Part shown: one piece after another, positions 53,269-61,768 of the stretch
Position numbering within the stretch: position 1 is the first letter of the stretch
Layout: each line of letters starts with the position of its first letter
Assembly (NCBI GenBank): GCA_025210335.1
Contig: JAOARY010000051.1
Coordinates: 195,866-259,865, forward strand
Length of the DNA stretch: 64,000 bases
Direction: 5' to 3'
Source of the DNA: Peptostreptococcaceae bacterium
GTDB taxonomy: Bacteria; Bacillota; Clostridia; Peptostreptococcales; Peptostreptococcaceae
Translations under genes and position numbers: made by a program
The notes under the pieces: generated by a model
The model's input: the letters and a program-made list of their open reading frames with translations, nothing else
Database searches by the model: none
What the model was told of the DNA's origin: nothing

Positions 53269-53307
53269 TATTAATATATGAAATTTTTTCTTTCATATTA
53301 CTAATAT
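53269..53307. promoter_or_regulatory. Inverted repeat between the XRE-cupin gene and rluB
   Basis: ATATGAAA (53276-53283) and TTTCATAT (53291-53298) form a perfect core, extended outwards by imperfect TATTAAT/ATTACTAATA. It lies between divergent genes and is a candidate operator for the XRE-cupin regulator. Confidence 0.5.
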
Positions 53308-53358
53308 AACGAATAATGAAAAAAAGTCAAGTGAAATCAAGAAAAAAGGAGAAGTTTT

Positions 53359-54066
53359 ATGAGAATTAACAAATATATTGCCAAATCTGGACTTTGTTCA
53401 AGACGTAAGGCAGAAGAACTGATAATTAACAATGAAGTAAGTGTGAATGATGTTTTGATTAAAGAACTTGCTTTTAAAGTAGATGAAAAAAAGGATATAG
53501 TAAAAGTTAAAGGAAAAATTATATCTATTAAAGAAGAGCTTGTATATTATCTTCTAAATAAACCTATAGGATATATAAGTAGTGCAAAAGATGAAAGAGG
53601 AAGAAAGACGGTAATAGATTTATTAAAAGAAGTAAAAGAAAGAATATATCCAATTGGAAGATTAGATTATGATACATCTGGTCTTTTATTGCTTACTAAT
53701 GATGGAGACTTAACTTATAAGATAACTCATCCAAAACATAATATAAATAAAGTATATGAAGCATATGTAGAAGGAATTCCAACAAAAGATGAAATTTATT
53801 CTTTTGAAAAAGGACTTAATATAGAAGATTATAAAACGAGTAAAGCTAAAATAGACATTATAGATATAAAAGGTAAAAACTCCGTAGTTAGAATAACAAT
53901 ACATGAAGGTAAAAATAGGCAAGTAAGAAAAATGTGTGATAAAATAAATCACCCTGTGATAAAATTAAAGAGGGTGAGTATTGGAAATATAAAGCTAAAT
54001 AATTTAAAAGAAGGTAAATATAGACCATTAACAAATCAGGAAATAAAATATTTATATAGTTTGTAA
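53359..54066 (+). CDS. rluB: 23S rRNA pseudouridine synthase RluB-type
   Basis: RsuA/RluB-family enzyme of 235 residues. The S4 RNA-binding domain opens MRINKYIAKSGLCSRRKAEELI; the catalytic aspartate is in PIGRLDYDTSGLLLLTNDGDL; VRITIHEGKNRQVRKMCDKI is the third motif. It modifies a uridine near the peptidyl-transferase centre of 23S rRNA in the well-studied members. AAAAGGAG precedes the ATG. It often follows scpB in Firmicutes. Confidence 0.92.
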   Translation: MRINKYIAKSGLCSRRKAEELIINNEVSVNDVLIKELAFKVDEKKDIVKVKGKIISIKEELVYYLLNKPIGYISSAKDERGRKTVIDLLKEVKERIYPIGRLDYDTSGLLLLTNDGDLTYKITHPKHNINKVYEAYVEGIPTKDEIYSFEKGLNIEDYKTSKAKIDIIDIKGKNSVVRITIHEGKNRQVRKMCDKINHPVIKLKRVSIGNIKLNNLKEGKYRPLTNQEIKYLYSL

Positions 54067-54089
54067 TTTATATTTGTGGAGGTTTTTTT

Positions 54090-54503
54090 ATGTTAGAGAT
54101 AAAAGTTTTGTCTAATGAAGAGTTTTTAAATAAAAAAGATTTATTCAATAAAGATTATGATTTAGAAAATACAATGTTTATATTAGAAAAGAACGATATA
54201 GTTGGATATTTAGAATTTGAAAAAAATACTCTATATTATATGATAAAAGACATTGAAACTAAAAATGATGATTATTTATTGAAAGATGGACTTGTAAAAT
54301 CTATGATTAATTATATAGATTTAAATGGTGTTTTGACTTTAATAATCAAAAAACATAACAATGAAGATCTTATAAAAAACTTAAATTTTAAAAATCTTAT
54401 GGATAATAATTTATATGAAATAAATGATTATAAAAATTATAGCTATATAAATGCTGTAGAATTTTTTAGTTCTTCTTGTAATTGTTGCAAAGGAAAGTGT
54501 TAA
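54090..54503 (+). CDS. Small protein with Cys-rich tail, possibly a degenerate acetyltransferase fold
   Basis: I do not recognise this 137-residue protein with certainty. It has strands and helices like a compact GNAT fold (IVGYLEFEKNTLYYMIKDIE, LKDGLVKSMINYIDLNGVLTL), but no clear acetyl-CoA loop. The tail SSSCNCCKGKC has four cysteines in seven residues and would fit metal binding. GGAGG precedes the ATG. It is one base from mnmM, so the two are probably co-translated; that suggests a tie to tRNA modification, but nothing more. Confidence 0.65.
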   Translation: MLEIKVLSNEEFLNKKDLFNKDYDLENTMFILEKNDIVGYLEFEKNTLYYMIKDIETKNDDYLLKDGLVKSMINYIDLNGVLTLIIKKHNNEDLIKNLNFKNLMDNNLYEINDYKNYSYINAVEFFSSSCNCCKGKC

Positions 54504-54504
54504 T

Positions 54505-55077
54505 ATGAATTTAAATAGATTGTTTGATGATTTTAATGTGTTTTATAAATTTATATTAAAAAGCAAAATTAAAGAAAATGATATTTGTATAGATGCAACT
54601 ATGGGAAATGGTAATGATACTTTATTTTTAAAACAATGTATTGGTATGAATGGTAAGGTATATGCTTTTGATATTCAAAAACAAGCGTTAGAAAATACAA
54701 AGAAAGTATTAGAAGAAGCAAAATTATATAATAATGTACATTTAATTAATGATGGACACGAAAATATGAATGAATATATAAAAGAGACTATAGATTTTAT
54801 AATATTTAATTTAGGGTATTTACCTAAAGGAGATAAAAATCTTATAACCAAAAAAGAAACTACAATAAAAGCAATTGATGAATCTTTAAAATTATTGAAG
54901 AAAAAGGGGATTATATGTATAATGTCTTATTATGGGCATGAAGGTGGTATGGATGAAAAAAATTCTTTGATTGATTTTTTAGAAAAATTAAATTATCTTG
55001 AATATAATATTATAAAATTTGATTTTTTAAATAAAAAAAATAGTCCGCCTATATTGTTTTTAATAGAAAAGAAATAA
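54505..55077 (+). CDS. mnmM: tRNA (mnm5s2U34)-methyltransferase MnmM-like (YtqB)
   Basis: Class I SAM methyltransferase of 190 residues of the YtqB family, whose Bacillus member makes the final methylation of U34 wobble uridine. The SAM motif is CIDATMGNGNDTLFL, motif II is VYAFDIQKQAL, and FIIFNLGYLPKGDKNLIT takes the place of the catalytic NPPY-like motif. IMSYYGHEGG follows. It would act on the same nucleotide as MnmA in this window. AAGGAAAG precedes the ATG. Substrate by family inference. Confidence 0.8.
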   Translation: MNLNRLFDDFNVFYKFILKSKIKENDICIDATMGNGNDTLFLKQCIGMNGKVYAFDIQKQALENTKKVLEEAKLYNNVHLINDGHENMNEYIKETIDFIIFNLGYLPKGDKNLITKKETTIKAIDESLKLLKKKGIICIMSYYGHEGGMDEKNSLIDFLEKLNYLEYNIIKFDFLNKKNSPPILFLIEKK

Positions 55078-55124
55078 AAATATATAAAAATATTTTTTTT
55101 TAGAAATAAAAAAGGAGGTAGATG

Positions 55125-55907
55125 ATGAATATTTTGGTAACTAATGATGATGGGATTTTTGCAAAAGGAATTTTAGAACTTGCAAAAATAGCTTCAAATT
55201 TTGGAAATGTATATATTGTTGCACCTGATTCTCAAAAAAGTGCTATCAGTCATGGTATAAGTATTAACAATCCTATTATGGTTAAAAAAGTTAAAATAGA
55301 AAATTTTCCCGAAGCTTATTCAGTTTCAGGAACACCTGCTGATTGTGTAAAAATAGGTTATGAGGAGATTTTGAAGGATATAAATATAGATTTAGTTTTA
55401 AGTGGAATAAATATAGGACCTAATTTAGGAACGGATGTTATTTATTCTGGAACTGTTTCAGCAGCGATAGAGGCATCAATTATAGGTGTTCCTGCTATTG
55501 CATTTTCTTATAATTCGCATGAATATGACTCTAAAAAATATATGGAAGCTAGAGAATATATAAAAGATTTTATGAAAATGTACGAAGAAGATATGGATAA
55601 GTTTAAGAATATAGTTTTAAATATTAATATTCCTAATTTAAAAGAACAAGAGTTCAAAGGCTTCAAATCATGCTTCTTAGGAGAAAGAAAATATGAAAAT
55701 GCTTTTGTAAAAAGAAAAGATCCTAGAGGAAATAATTATTATTGGATGTATGGTGAACCTATGGATGAAGAAATAGAGGGTAGTGATTTGTATTATATAA
55801 AGAAGGGTTATATGACAATTACTCCTATAAAATATGATTTTAATGATTCAAAGAATGTTAAAATTTTAGAAAACTTTTTACAAGGAAAAGGTTTAACAAT
55901 TGAATAA
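55125..55907 (+). CDS. surE: 5'/3'-nucleotidase SurE
   Basis: Metal-dependent phosphatase acting on nucleoside monophosphates; 260 residues. It starts MNILVTNDDGIFAKGI with the catalytic DD pair, and has SGTPADCVKIG and SGINIGPNLGTDVIYSGTV, the family core. Two ATG codons lie in a row at 55122 and 55125; AAGGAGG at 55112-55118 fits the second. No terminator is evident before the gap to the kor operon. Confidence 0.94.
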   Translation: MNILVTNDDGIFAKGILELAKIASNFGNVYIVAPDSQKSAISHGISINNPIMVKKVKIENFPEAYSVSGTPADCVKIGYEEILKDINIDLVLSGINIGPNLGTDVIYSGTVSAAIEASIIGVPAIAFSYNSHEYDSKKYMEAREYIKDFMKMYEEDMDKFKNIVLNINIPNLKEQEFKGFKSCFLGERKYENAFVKRKDPRGNNYYWMYGEPMDEEIEGSDLYYIKKGYMTITPIKYDFNDSKNVKILENFLQGKGLTIE

Positions 55908-56322
55908 AAGTATGTGTATACATGCAAAAGAAAGATTTGGATTCAAAAAAATGGAATGTTTTTTTGGATTCTTATTTTTTTTGTTTTTACCCAAAATACA
56001 AATCTAAAATTATGCCTCTGATATAGCTAGATTAAACCCTGTAATGAATTTTTTATTTCAAAAAAACATGTTTAAAATTAAAAATGAAATTTAAATTGCA
56101 TTTTTGAAAATTTTTTGATACAATCAAATTAAATTTTGAAAGTGTGTTATTTTTAAAACAAATGAAAACTTATTTCAATACATAACATAAAAAATAAAAA
56201 AGTTTAATAAGTAATAAGAAATAAAGAGTTTAATAAGTAAGACATATTTTAAATTTATTATTAATCTATGGTTTTGAGTGATTTAAAAAGTTAATACCAT
56301 TTGATTAAGGAGGGAAAGAAAA
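55908..56322 (+). other. Intergenic region between surE and korD
   Basis: A 415-base AT-rich gap. It contains TGTATACA near 55914, a weak A7/T7 stem at about 55946-55970, a promoter with a CodY-like box (56096-56124), and a 14-base direct repeat AGTTTAATAAGTAA at 56201-56214 and 56227-56240. No small gene is convincing. Confidence 0.6.
56096..56124 (+). promoter_or_regulatory. korDABC promoter with a CodY-like box
   Basis: TTGCAT (56096-56101), 17-base spacer, TACAAT (56119-56124) with upstream TG (extended -10). The spacer and -35 overlap GCATTTTTGAAAATT (56098-56112), which fits the CodY motif AATTTTCWGAAAATT at 11 of 15 positions. Confidence 0.5.
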
Positions 56323-56511
56323 ATGAGTAAAAAACTTGTAGTTGAAAGAGATTGGTGCAAGGGTTGTGGAATATGTGCAGCTTTTTGTCCGAAGAAGATA
56401 TTAGAAATAAAAGACGAAAAAGTGCAAGTTACAAATTATGATGAATGTATATACTGCGGGCAATGTGAATTAAGATGTCCAGATTTTGCTATTTACTTAG
56501 AAAATAAATAA
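56323..56511 (+). CDS. korD: 2-oxoacid:ferredoxin oxidoreductase, ferredoxin-type delta subunit
   Basis: A 62-residue double [4Fe-4S] ferredoxin: DWCKGCGICAAFCPKKILEI and CIYCGQCELRCPDFAIYL give two full CxxCxxCxxxCP sets. It passes electrons from the catalytic subunits to ferredoxin. The order delta-alpha-beta-gamma matches KorDABC (2-oxoglutarate) of anaerobes. AAGGAGGG precedes the ATG. It opens the operon. Confidence 0.9.
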   Translation: MSKKLVVERDWCKGCGICAAFCPKKILEIKDEKVQVTNYDECIYCGQCELRCPDFAIYLENK

Positions 56512-56528
56512 TAAGGGAGGAAGTTAAA

Positions 56529-57668
56529 ATGGCTAAAAATGTAAAGTTACTTCAAGGAAATGAAGCTTGTGTTCATGGAGCGATATATGCAGGTATGAGA
56601 TTTTTTGCAGGATATCCAATAACTCCTTCTACTGAAATAGCAGAAGTTTCATCTGTTGAATTACCTAAGGTTGGTGGGAAATTCATACAAATGGAAGATG
56701 AAATTGCAGGAATGGCTGCAACTATAGGTGGAGCTATAGCTGGTAAAAAAGCGTTAACAGCTACTAGTGGACCTGGATTCTCATTAAAACAAGAAAATAT
56801 AGGATATGCTGCAATTGCAGAAATTCCATGTGTTATTGCAAACGTTCAAAGATGTGGACCTAGTACTGGATTACCTACATCACCATCTCAAGGAGATGTT
56901 ATGCAAGCTAAGTGGGGGACTCATGGTGATCATCCAATGATAGCTATATCACCAACTTCAGTAAAGGAATGTTTTGAGTTTGCAGTAAAAGCATTTAATT
57001 TTGCTGAAAAATATAGAACTCCTGTAATTTTATTATTAGATGAAGGTATAGGACATTTAAGAGAAAAAATAGTTATTCCTAAAGAAGGAGAACTTGAAGT
57101 TATAGATAGAAAAAGACCAACTTGTAATCCAAGTGAATATGAACCTTATGGATATACTGATGATTTAGTACCTCCTATGGCTGATTTTGGAACAGGTTAT
57201 AAATATAATATTACTGGTTTATTCCATGATGAAGTTGGATTCCCTGTAAATAGTACAGAGGTTGCAGGAAAACAATTGGATAGACTTATGTCTAAAATTG
57301 AAAATAATTTAGATGATATAGTAATATATGATGAATATATGTTAGAAGATGCAGAGTTTGCTTTTGTTTCTTATGGTTCAATGGCTAGAACTTCAAAAGA
57401 AGTAGTTGTTGCTTTAAGAGAAAAAGGTGTTAAAGTTGGTTTATTTACATTAAAGACGATTTGGCCGTTCCCAGAGAAACAAATAGAAGATTTAGCTAAG
57501 AAAATGAATAAATTATATGTTGTTGAAATGAACTTAGGTCAAGTTTTAGAAGAAGTTAAAAAAGTTTCACAAGGTGAATGTGAATTAGAAGGTATTAATA
57601 AAGCGAATGGTGAAATGATAACACCAGATGATATTTTAGCTAAATTTGGAGGTGGAATAAATGCCTAG
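56529..57668 (+). CDS. korA: 2-oxoglutarate:ferredoxin oxidoreductase alpha subunit
   Basis: Alpha chain (379 residues). LLQGNEACVHGAIYAGMRFF, AGYPITPSTEIAEVSS, FIQMEDEIAGMAATIGGA and TSGPGFSLKQENIGYAA are close to the KorA pattern; RCGPSTGLPTSPSQGDVMQA and KWGTHGDHPMIA follow. These favour 2-oxoglutarate over branched-chain (Vor) substrates, but the substrate cannot be proved from sequence. The enzyme links 2-oxoglutarate, CoA and ferredoxin to succinyl-CoA and CO2. GGGAGG precedes the ATG. It overlaps korB by 8 bases. Confidence 0.88.
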   Translation: MAKNVKLLQGNEACVHGAIYAGMRFFAGYPITPSTEIAEVSSVELPKVGGKFIQMEDEIAGMAATIGGAIAGKKALTATSGPGFSLKQENIGYAAIAEIPCVIANVQRCGPSTGLPTSPSQGDVMQAKWGTHGDHPMIAISPTSVKECFEFAVKAFNFAEKYRTPVILLLDEGIGHLREKIVIPKEGELEVIDRKRPTCNPSEYEPYGYTDDLVPPMADFGTGYKYNITGLFHDEVGFPVNSTEVAGKQLDRLMSKIENNLDDIVIYDEYMLEDAEFAFVSYGSMARTSKEVVVALREKGVKVGLFTLKTIWPFPEKQIEDLAKKMNKLYVVEMNLGQVLEEVKKVSQGECELEGINKANGEMITPDDILAKFGGGINA

Positions 57669-58476
57669 TCAATTAATAAAAAATAATTTTAGAATAGATA
57701 AACTTCCACATATTTGGTGTCCAGGATGTGGTCATGGAATACTTATGAGAGCTATTACAGTTGCTATTGAAGATTTGGGATTAGACAAAGATAAGGTTTG
57801 TATAGTTTCAGGTATTGGATGTTCTTCTAGAGCAGCAGGTTATATGGATTTTAATACATTACACACTACTCATGGTAGAGCTTTAGCTTTTGCGACTGGT
57901 GTTAAATTAGCGAATCCAGATTTACATGTTATTGTAATAAGTGGAGATGGAGATGCTTCTGCAATCGGAGGAAATCATTTAATTCATGCTTGTAGAAGAA
58001 ATATAGATATAACTGCTATTATATTTAATAATAATATATATGGTATGACTGGTGGACAATACTCGCCTACAACTCCAAATGGTGACAAAGGAACTACTGC
58101 ACCATATGGTAATATAGATAGACCTTTTGATATGTGCGAATTAGCTTGCGCTGCTGGAGCAACTTATGTTGCTAGAGCTACTGCTTACCACGCAAATCAA
58201 ATGATTAATTATGTTAAAAAAGGATTAGCTCATAAAGGATTTTCTTTTGTAGAAGGTATCAGTTCTTGTCCTACTTACTATGGTAGAAAGAATAAAAAAG
58301 GAACTTCTGTAGATATACTAACATCTTTAAAAGATACATTTGTTGATCTTAAATTAAAAGATAAATTACCAGCTGAAAAATTAGAAGGTAAAATGTTTAT
58401 GGGTGAATTTAAAGAAACTATTTTACCAGAATATACAGATGAATACCAAAAGATAATAGATAGATTAAAAAAATAA
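57661..58476 (+). CDS. korB: 2-oxoglutarate:ferredoxin oxidoreductase beta subunit (thiamine-binding)
   Basis: Beta chain (271 residues) that binds thiamine diphosphate: the GDGDASAIGGNHLIHA and NNNIYGMTGGQYSPTTP segments give the GDG...NN motif. HIWCPGCGHGILMRA and GIGCSSRAAGYMDF carry the cluster cysteines, and THGRALAFATGVKLANPDL is typical. AGGTGG lies inside the end of korA just before the ATG; the overlap implies coupled translation. KorB-like by pattern. Confidence 0.9.
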   Translation: MPSQLIKNNFRIDKLPHIWCPGCGHGILMRAITVAIEDLGLDKDKVCIVSGIGCSSRAAGYMDFNTLHTTHGRALAFATGVKLANPDLHVIVISGDGDASAIGGNHLIHACRRNIDITAIIFNNNIYGMTGGQYSPTTPNGDKGTTAPYGNIDRPFDMCELACAAGATYVARATAYHANQMINYVKKGLAHKGFSFVEGISSCPTYYGRKNKKGTSVDILTSLKDTFVDLKLKDKLPAEKLEGKMFMGEFKETILPEYTDEYQKIIDRLKK

Positions 58477-58505
58477 ACTCCCAAAGTAGGAAGGAGAGAA
58501 CGATA

Positions 58506-59036
58506 ATGAAAAAAGAATTAAGATTAAGTGGTTCAGGTGGACAAGGACTTATCTTAGGTGGAATAATATTAGCTGAAGCAGCTATAAATTCAGATATGAA
58601 TGCTGTACAAAGTCAATCTTATGGACCTGAGGCAAGAGGTGGAGCAAGTAAAGCGGAAGTTATTATAAGTGATGAAGAAATACATTTCCCAAAAGTTAGA
58701 AAACCTGCTTTTTTACTTTGCTTAACTCAAAAGTCATTTGATAAATATTCAATAGATTTAGCAGATGATGCCATTTTAATGGTTGACTCTAGTGTAAATA
58801 TAGGTGATAATGTAGTTACAAAGAATATTTATTCTGTACCTATATTAAAGACGGCTGCAGAAAAAATAGGGCGTTCCATGGTTGCTAATATAGTTGCTCT
58901 AGGAGCTATAAGAGAAATAACTAATGTAGTTAGCCAAGAAGCTTTAAAAGAAGCTGTTTTAAACAGAGTTCCTGCTGGGACGGAAGATTTAAATGCAAGA
59001 GCACTAGAAGAAGGAGCGCTACTAGTTAGAAAATAA
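58506..59036 (+). CDS. korC: 2-oxoacid:ferredoxin oxidoreductase gamma subunit
   Basis: Gamma chain (176 residues): LRLSGSGGQGLILGGIILAEAA then QSQSYGPEARGGASKAEVIISDE, the hallmark of this subunit family, which binds CoA. GAMMA-type C-terminus with GRSMVANIVALGAI. AAGGAGAG precedes the ATG. It completes korDABC; the RpiR regulator follows two bases later in the longer frame. Confidence 0.9.
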   Translation: MKKELRLSGSGGQGLILGGIILAEAAINSDMNAVQSQSYGPEARGGASKAEVIISDEEIHFPKVRKPAFLLCLTQKSFDKYSIDLADDAILMVDSSVNIGDNVVTKNIYSVPILKTAAEKIGRSMVANIVALGAIREITNVVSQEALKEAVLNRVPAGTEDLNARALEEGALLVRK

Positions 59037-59055
59037 CTTGAAAGAGGCGTTGCTA

Positions 59056-59919
59056 ATGGATAATGAAAATAAAGATTTGATTGTTTTAATAAAGCAAAGT
59101 TTTCCTAAACTTAGTAAAGGACAAAAATTAATAGCACAATTTATTTTATCAAATTATGATAAAGCTGCTTTTATGACAGCTGCGAAATTAGGTAGAATGG
59201 TTGGAGTTAGTGAATCTACAGTTGTTAGGTTTGCAAATGCACTTGGTTTTGACGGTTATCCAAGATTACAAAAATCTTTACAAGAGCTTATTAAAACAAA
59301 ACTTACAACAGTTCAAAGAGTAGAGATGGCTACAGATTACTCAGACGATTTTAATATCTTAAATAAGGTTTTAAAATCAGATATAGAAAATATAAAAGGA
59401 ACACTTGAAGATCTTAATCCAAAAGTTTTTGAAGAGGTAATAGACGATATAAAAACGGCTAAGAGGATATATATAGTAGGTCTTAGAAGTTCGACTGCAA
59501 TAGCAGAGTATTTAGGATTTTACCTGAACTTGATACTGGATAATGTTGTGGTTGTAAGCTATGGTATTAGTGATGTTTTTGAACAAATTGTAAAAGTTAC
59601 TAAAGACGATTTGGTTATAGGAATTAGTTTTCCAAGATATTCAACAAAAACACATGAGCTTTTAGACTTTGCTAGCAAAAAAGGTGCAAAGGTGGTATCT
59701 TTAACAGATAGTCATTTAGCACCAATTGCAAGCTTGTCTAGTAGAACGCTTATAATAAAGAGTAACATGGCTTCTTTTGTTGATTCATTAGTTGCTCCTT
59801 TGAGTTTAGTTAATGCACTTATAGTTGCGATTGGTATGAGAGAAAAGGATAAAATAAAAAGATACTTTGACGAACTTGAAAGTGTTTGGAAAGAATATAA
59901 AATATATGAAGAGAAATAG
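59056..59919 (+). CDS. RpiR/MurR-family transcriptional regulator with SIS domain
   Basis: Regulator of 287 residues. The N-terminal helix-turn-helix (SKGQKLIAQFILSNYDKAAF and LGRMVGVSESTVVRFANALG) leads to a SIS sugar-phosphate domain from about 125: RIYIVGLRSSTAIAEYL, DLVIGISFPRYSTKTHELL and GAKVVSLTDS. The family usually senses phosphosugars. Upstream TTG at 59038 overlaps korC's end; AAAGAGG at 59041-59047 fits ATG 59056. It lies next to korDABC, so regulation of that operon is possible. A terminator overlaps its stop codon. Confidence 0.88.
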   Translation: MDNENKDLIVLIKQSFPKLSKGQKLIAQFILSNYDKAAFMTAAKLGRMVGVSESTVVRFANALGFDGYPRLQKSLQELIKTKLTTVQRVEMATDYSDDFNILNKVLKSDIENIKGTLEDLNPKVFEEVIDDIKTAKRIYIVGLRSSTAIAEYLGFYLNLILDNVVVVSYGISDVFEQIVKVTKDDLVIGISFPRYSTKTHELLDFASKKGAKVVSLTDSHLAPIASLSSRTLIIKSNMASFVDSLVAPLSLVNALIVAIGMREKDKIKRYFDELESVWKEYKIYEEK

Positions 59920-59942
59920 TATTTACTATTTCTCTTTTTTAT
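59909..59942 (+). terminator. Terminator overlapping the RpiR gene end
   Basis: AAGAGAAATAGT (59909-59920), including the TAG stop, pairs with ACTATTTCTCTT (59925-59936), then six T. Confidence 0.9.
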
Positions 59943-59964
59943 AGTTACAAATTATTTAAAGCTA

Positions 59965-59993
59965 TTGTAAAAACTAAATAAGTAGATTATACT
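59965..59993 (+). promoter_or_regulatory. Promoter for the SH3-GH-like lipoprotein gene
   Basis: TTGTAA (59965-59970), 17-base spacer, TATACT (59988-59993); an overlapping TATAAT follows at 59993-59998. Confidence 0.6.
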
Positions 59994-60029
59994 ATAATAG
60001 AAATTGTAATTTTTGGTGGAGGGAATTTG

Positions 60030-61496
60030 ATGAAGAAAAAAATTTTAGTATTCTTAATGAGTGTGTTTCTTATAATCTCATCTGTAGCTTGTAGTAATAA
60101 TTCTACTGAGGTTAATGAAGAAACAAAAGTAGTTCAAGAAAAAAGTGAAGAAAAGCAAGAATCTAGTGAAGTAGCAAAAGAAGAAGAAAAACAAGTAAAA
60201 TCAGAAGAAACAAAGAGTGCTAAAGAGACGAATGTTGTTTATATAAGTGCTAGTAAATTAAGAGTAAGAGAAGATATAACAACTACATCTGAGGTTGTAG
60301 GTGATATATTAAAAGGTAAGAAAGTAGAAATACTAGAAGAAAAGTCTGATGAAGAAGGAAATCTGTGGTATAAAGTTGAATATGAACCAAGTAAAACTGG
60401 TTGGATTTTTGCTAAATATACGGTCACAGATTTAAAAGAAATATTAAGTGCAGATTTAAAAAATATCGATTTAGAACCAATTGAAAAGAATTTAAACATA
60501 GAAGGAAACGAAAGAATTAAAGTAAAAGGTGTTTATGTTACTAGAAATTCTGCTGTTGGTAAAAATTTAGATTATCTATTAGAACTTGTAGAAAAAACTG
60601 AGATAAATGCTTTTGTTATTGATGTAAAAGACGATTATGGTGCAATGCTTTTTGAAACAAAAGCAGCAGAAAAATATAATCCTATAGCTAATAAAAAAGC
60701 TATAACAAAAGATATAGAAAAACTAATGACGAAATTAAAAGAAAAAAATGTTTATACAATTGCAAGAATAGTATCGTTTAAAGATCCACTGTACACAAAT
60801 GCACATTTAGATAAAGCAATCCTTAAAAAAGGTACTAATACACCATTTAAAAGTTCAGATGGTCTAAGATGGGCGTCTCCTCATGATAGAGATTTATGGG
60901 ATTATAATATAGGAGTTGCAAAAGAAGCAGCCAAAGCAGGATTTAATGAAATTCAATTTGATTATGTTAGGTTCCCAGCTTCAAATGGTGGAAAATTAGA
61001 TGCTTCATTAGATTATAGAAATCCATTAAATGAAAGTAAGCCTGAAACTATACAAAAATATTTAAAATATGCAAGAGAAGAACTAAAAGACTATAATGTT
61101 TATATAGGCTCAGATGTTTTTGGTTTAGTTGGATCAGTAACAGATCATATGGGAATTGGACAGTATTGGGAAGCTATGAGTAATGCTTCAGATATAATAT
61201 GTCCTATGATGTATCCTAGTCATTATGGTAGTGGAGTATATAACTTAAAAACACCAGATGCAATGCCATATGAAACTGTTTATAAATCAACTTATGATTC
61301 TATAAAAAGAAATGAAAACTTAGAAACTCCTGCGATAATAAGACCTTGGATTCAAGATTTTACGGCTTCTTGGGTTAAAGGACATATTAGATATGGACAA
61401 AAGGAAGTAAAAGCTCAAATAAAGGCTTTAAATGATTTAGGAATAGAAGAATATATGCTTTGGAATGCAGCTAATAAATATAGCTTCTATAAGTAG
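60030..61496 (+). CDS. Lipoprotein with SH3b domain and DUF4015 glycoside-hydrolase-like domain
   Basis: Extracellular lipoprotein of 488 residues. A signal peptide ends SSVAC, with the lipid cysteine at 21, followed by a ~45-residue Glu/Lys/Ser linker. An SH3b domain occupies about 70-130 (ISASKLRVREDITTTSEVVG, WYKVEY, TGWIFAKYT). The rest is a barrel like the DUF4015 putative glycosidases: GVYVTRNSAVGKNLDYLLEL, EIQFDYVRFPASNG, ICPMMYPSHYGSG and IRPWIQDFTASW. It probably binds or trims cell wall; activity is unproven. A TTG just before ATG 60030 is too close to GTGGAGGG. Confidence 0.85.
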   Translation: MKKKILVFLMSVFLIISSVACSNNSTEVNEETKVVQEKSEEKQESSEVAKEEEKQVKSEETKSAKETNVVYISASKLRVREDITTTSEVVGDILKGKKVEILEEKSDEEGNLWYKVEYEPSKTGWIFAKYTVTDLKEILSADLKNIDLEPIEKNLNIEGNERIKVKGVYVTRNSAVGKNLDYLLELVEKTEINAFVIDVKDDYGAMLFETKAAEKYNPIANKKAITKDIEKLMTKLKEKNVYTIARIVSFKDPLYTNAHLDKAILKKGTNTPFKSSDGLRWASPHDRDLWDYNIGVAKEAAKAGFNEIQFDYVRFPASNGGKLDASLDYRNPLNESKPETIQKYLKYAREELKDYNVYIGSDVFGLVGSVTDHMGIGQYWEAMSNASDIICPMMYPSHYGSGVYNLKTPDAMPYETVYKSTYDSIKRNENLETPAIIRPWIQDFTASWVKGHIRYGQKEVKAQIKALNDLGIEEYMLWNAANKYSFYK

Positions 61497-61506
61497 ATAG
61501 ATCGAT

Positions 61507-61546
61507 AAAAATATCTAAAAATATTATGTTTTTAGATATTTTTTTA
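61507..61546 (+). terminator. Terminator after the lipoprotein gene
   Basis: AAAAATATCTAAAAA (61507-61521) pairs with TTTTTAGATATTTTT (61529-61543), a 15-bp stem and 7-base loop plus T-run. The left arm ATAAAAATATCTAAAA recurs at 61631-61646. Confidence 0.85.
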
Positions 61547-61650
61547 TTTGAAAAGAAAACAGTATATTTTAAATATTGAATTGATTTTAAATATTAAATA
61601 AATTATGCTTTGGGCTTAATAAATTAATTAATAAAAATATCTAAAACATA

Positions 61651-61679
61651 TTGACAAAAGGCTTATGAAAACTTAAAAT
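61651..61679 (+). promoter_or_regulatory. Promoter for potABC
   Basis: Perfect TTGACA (61651-61656), 17-base spacer, TAAAAT (61674-61679). Confidence 0.75.
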
Positions 61680-61768
61680 ATTAAATTGAGTTTAACTAAA
61701 TGAAACTTAAAGTTTACTAAAAATAAAGTATTTTAAATATAAATTTTTGTATGAAAGTGGGTGTCATT

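Noticed and set aside
56201..56240. Two 14-base repeats as part of a CRISPR array
   Set aside because: Only two copies, 26 bases apart, AT-rich, and no cas gene; a simple direct repeat.
61505..61646. Repeat ATAAAAATATCTAAAA as an insertion-site duplication
   Set aside because: One copy is an arm of the terminator; no mobile-element gene lies between the copies and the sequence is low complexity.
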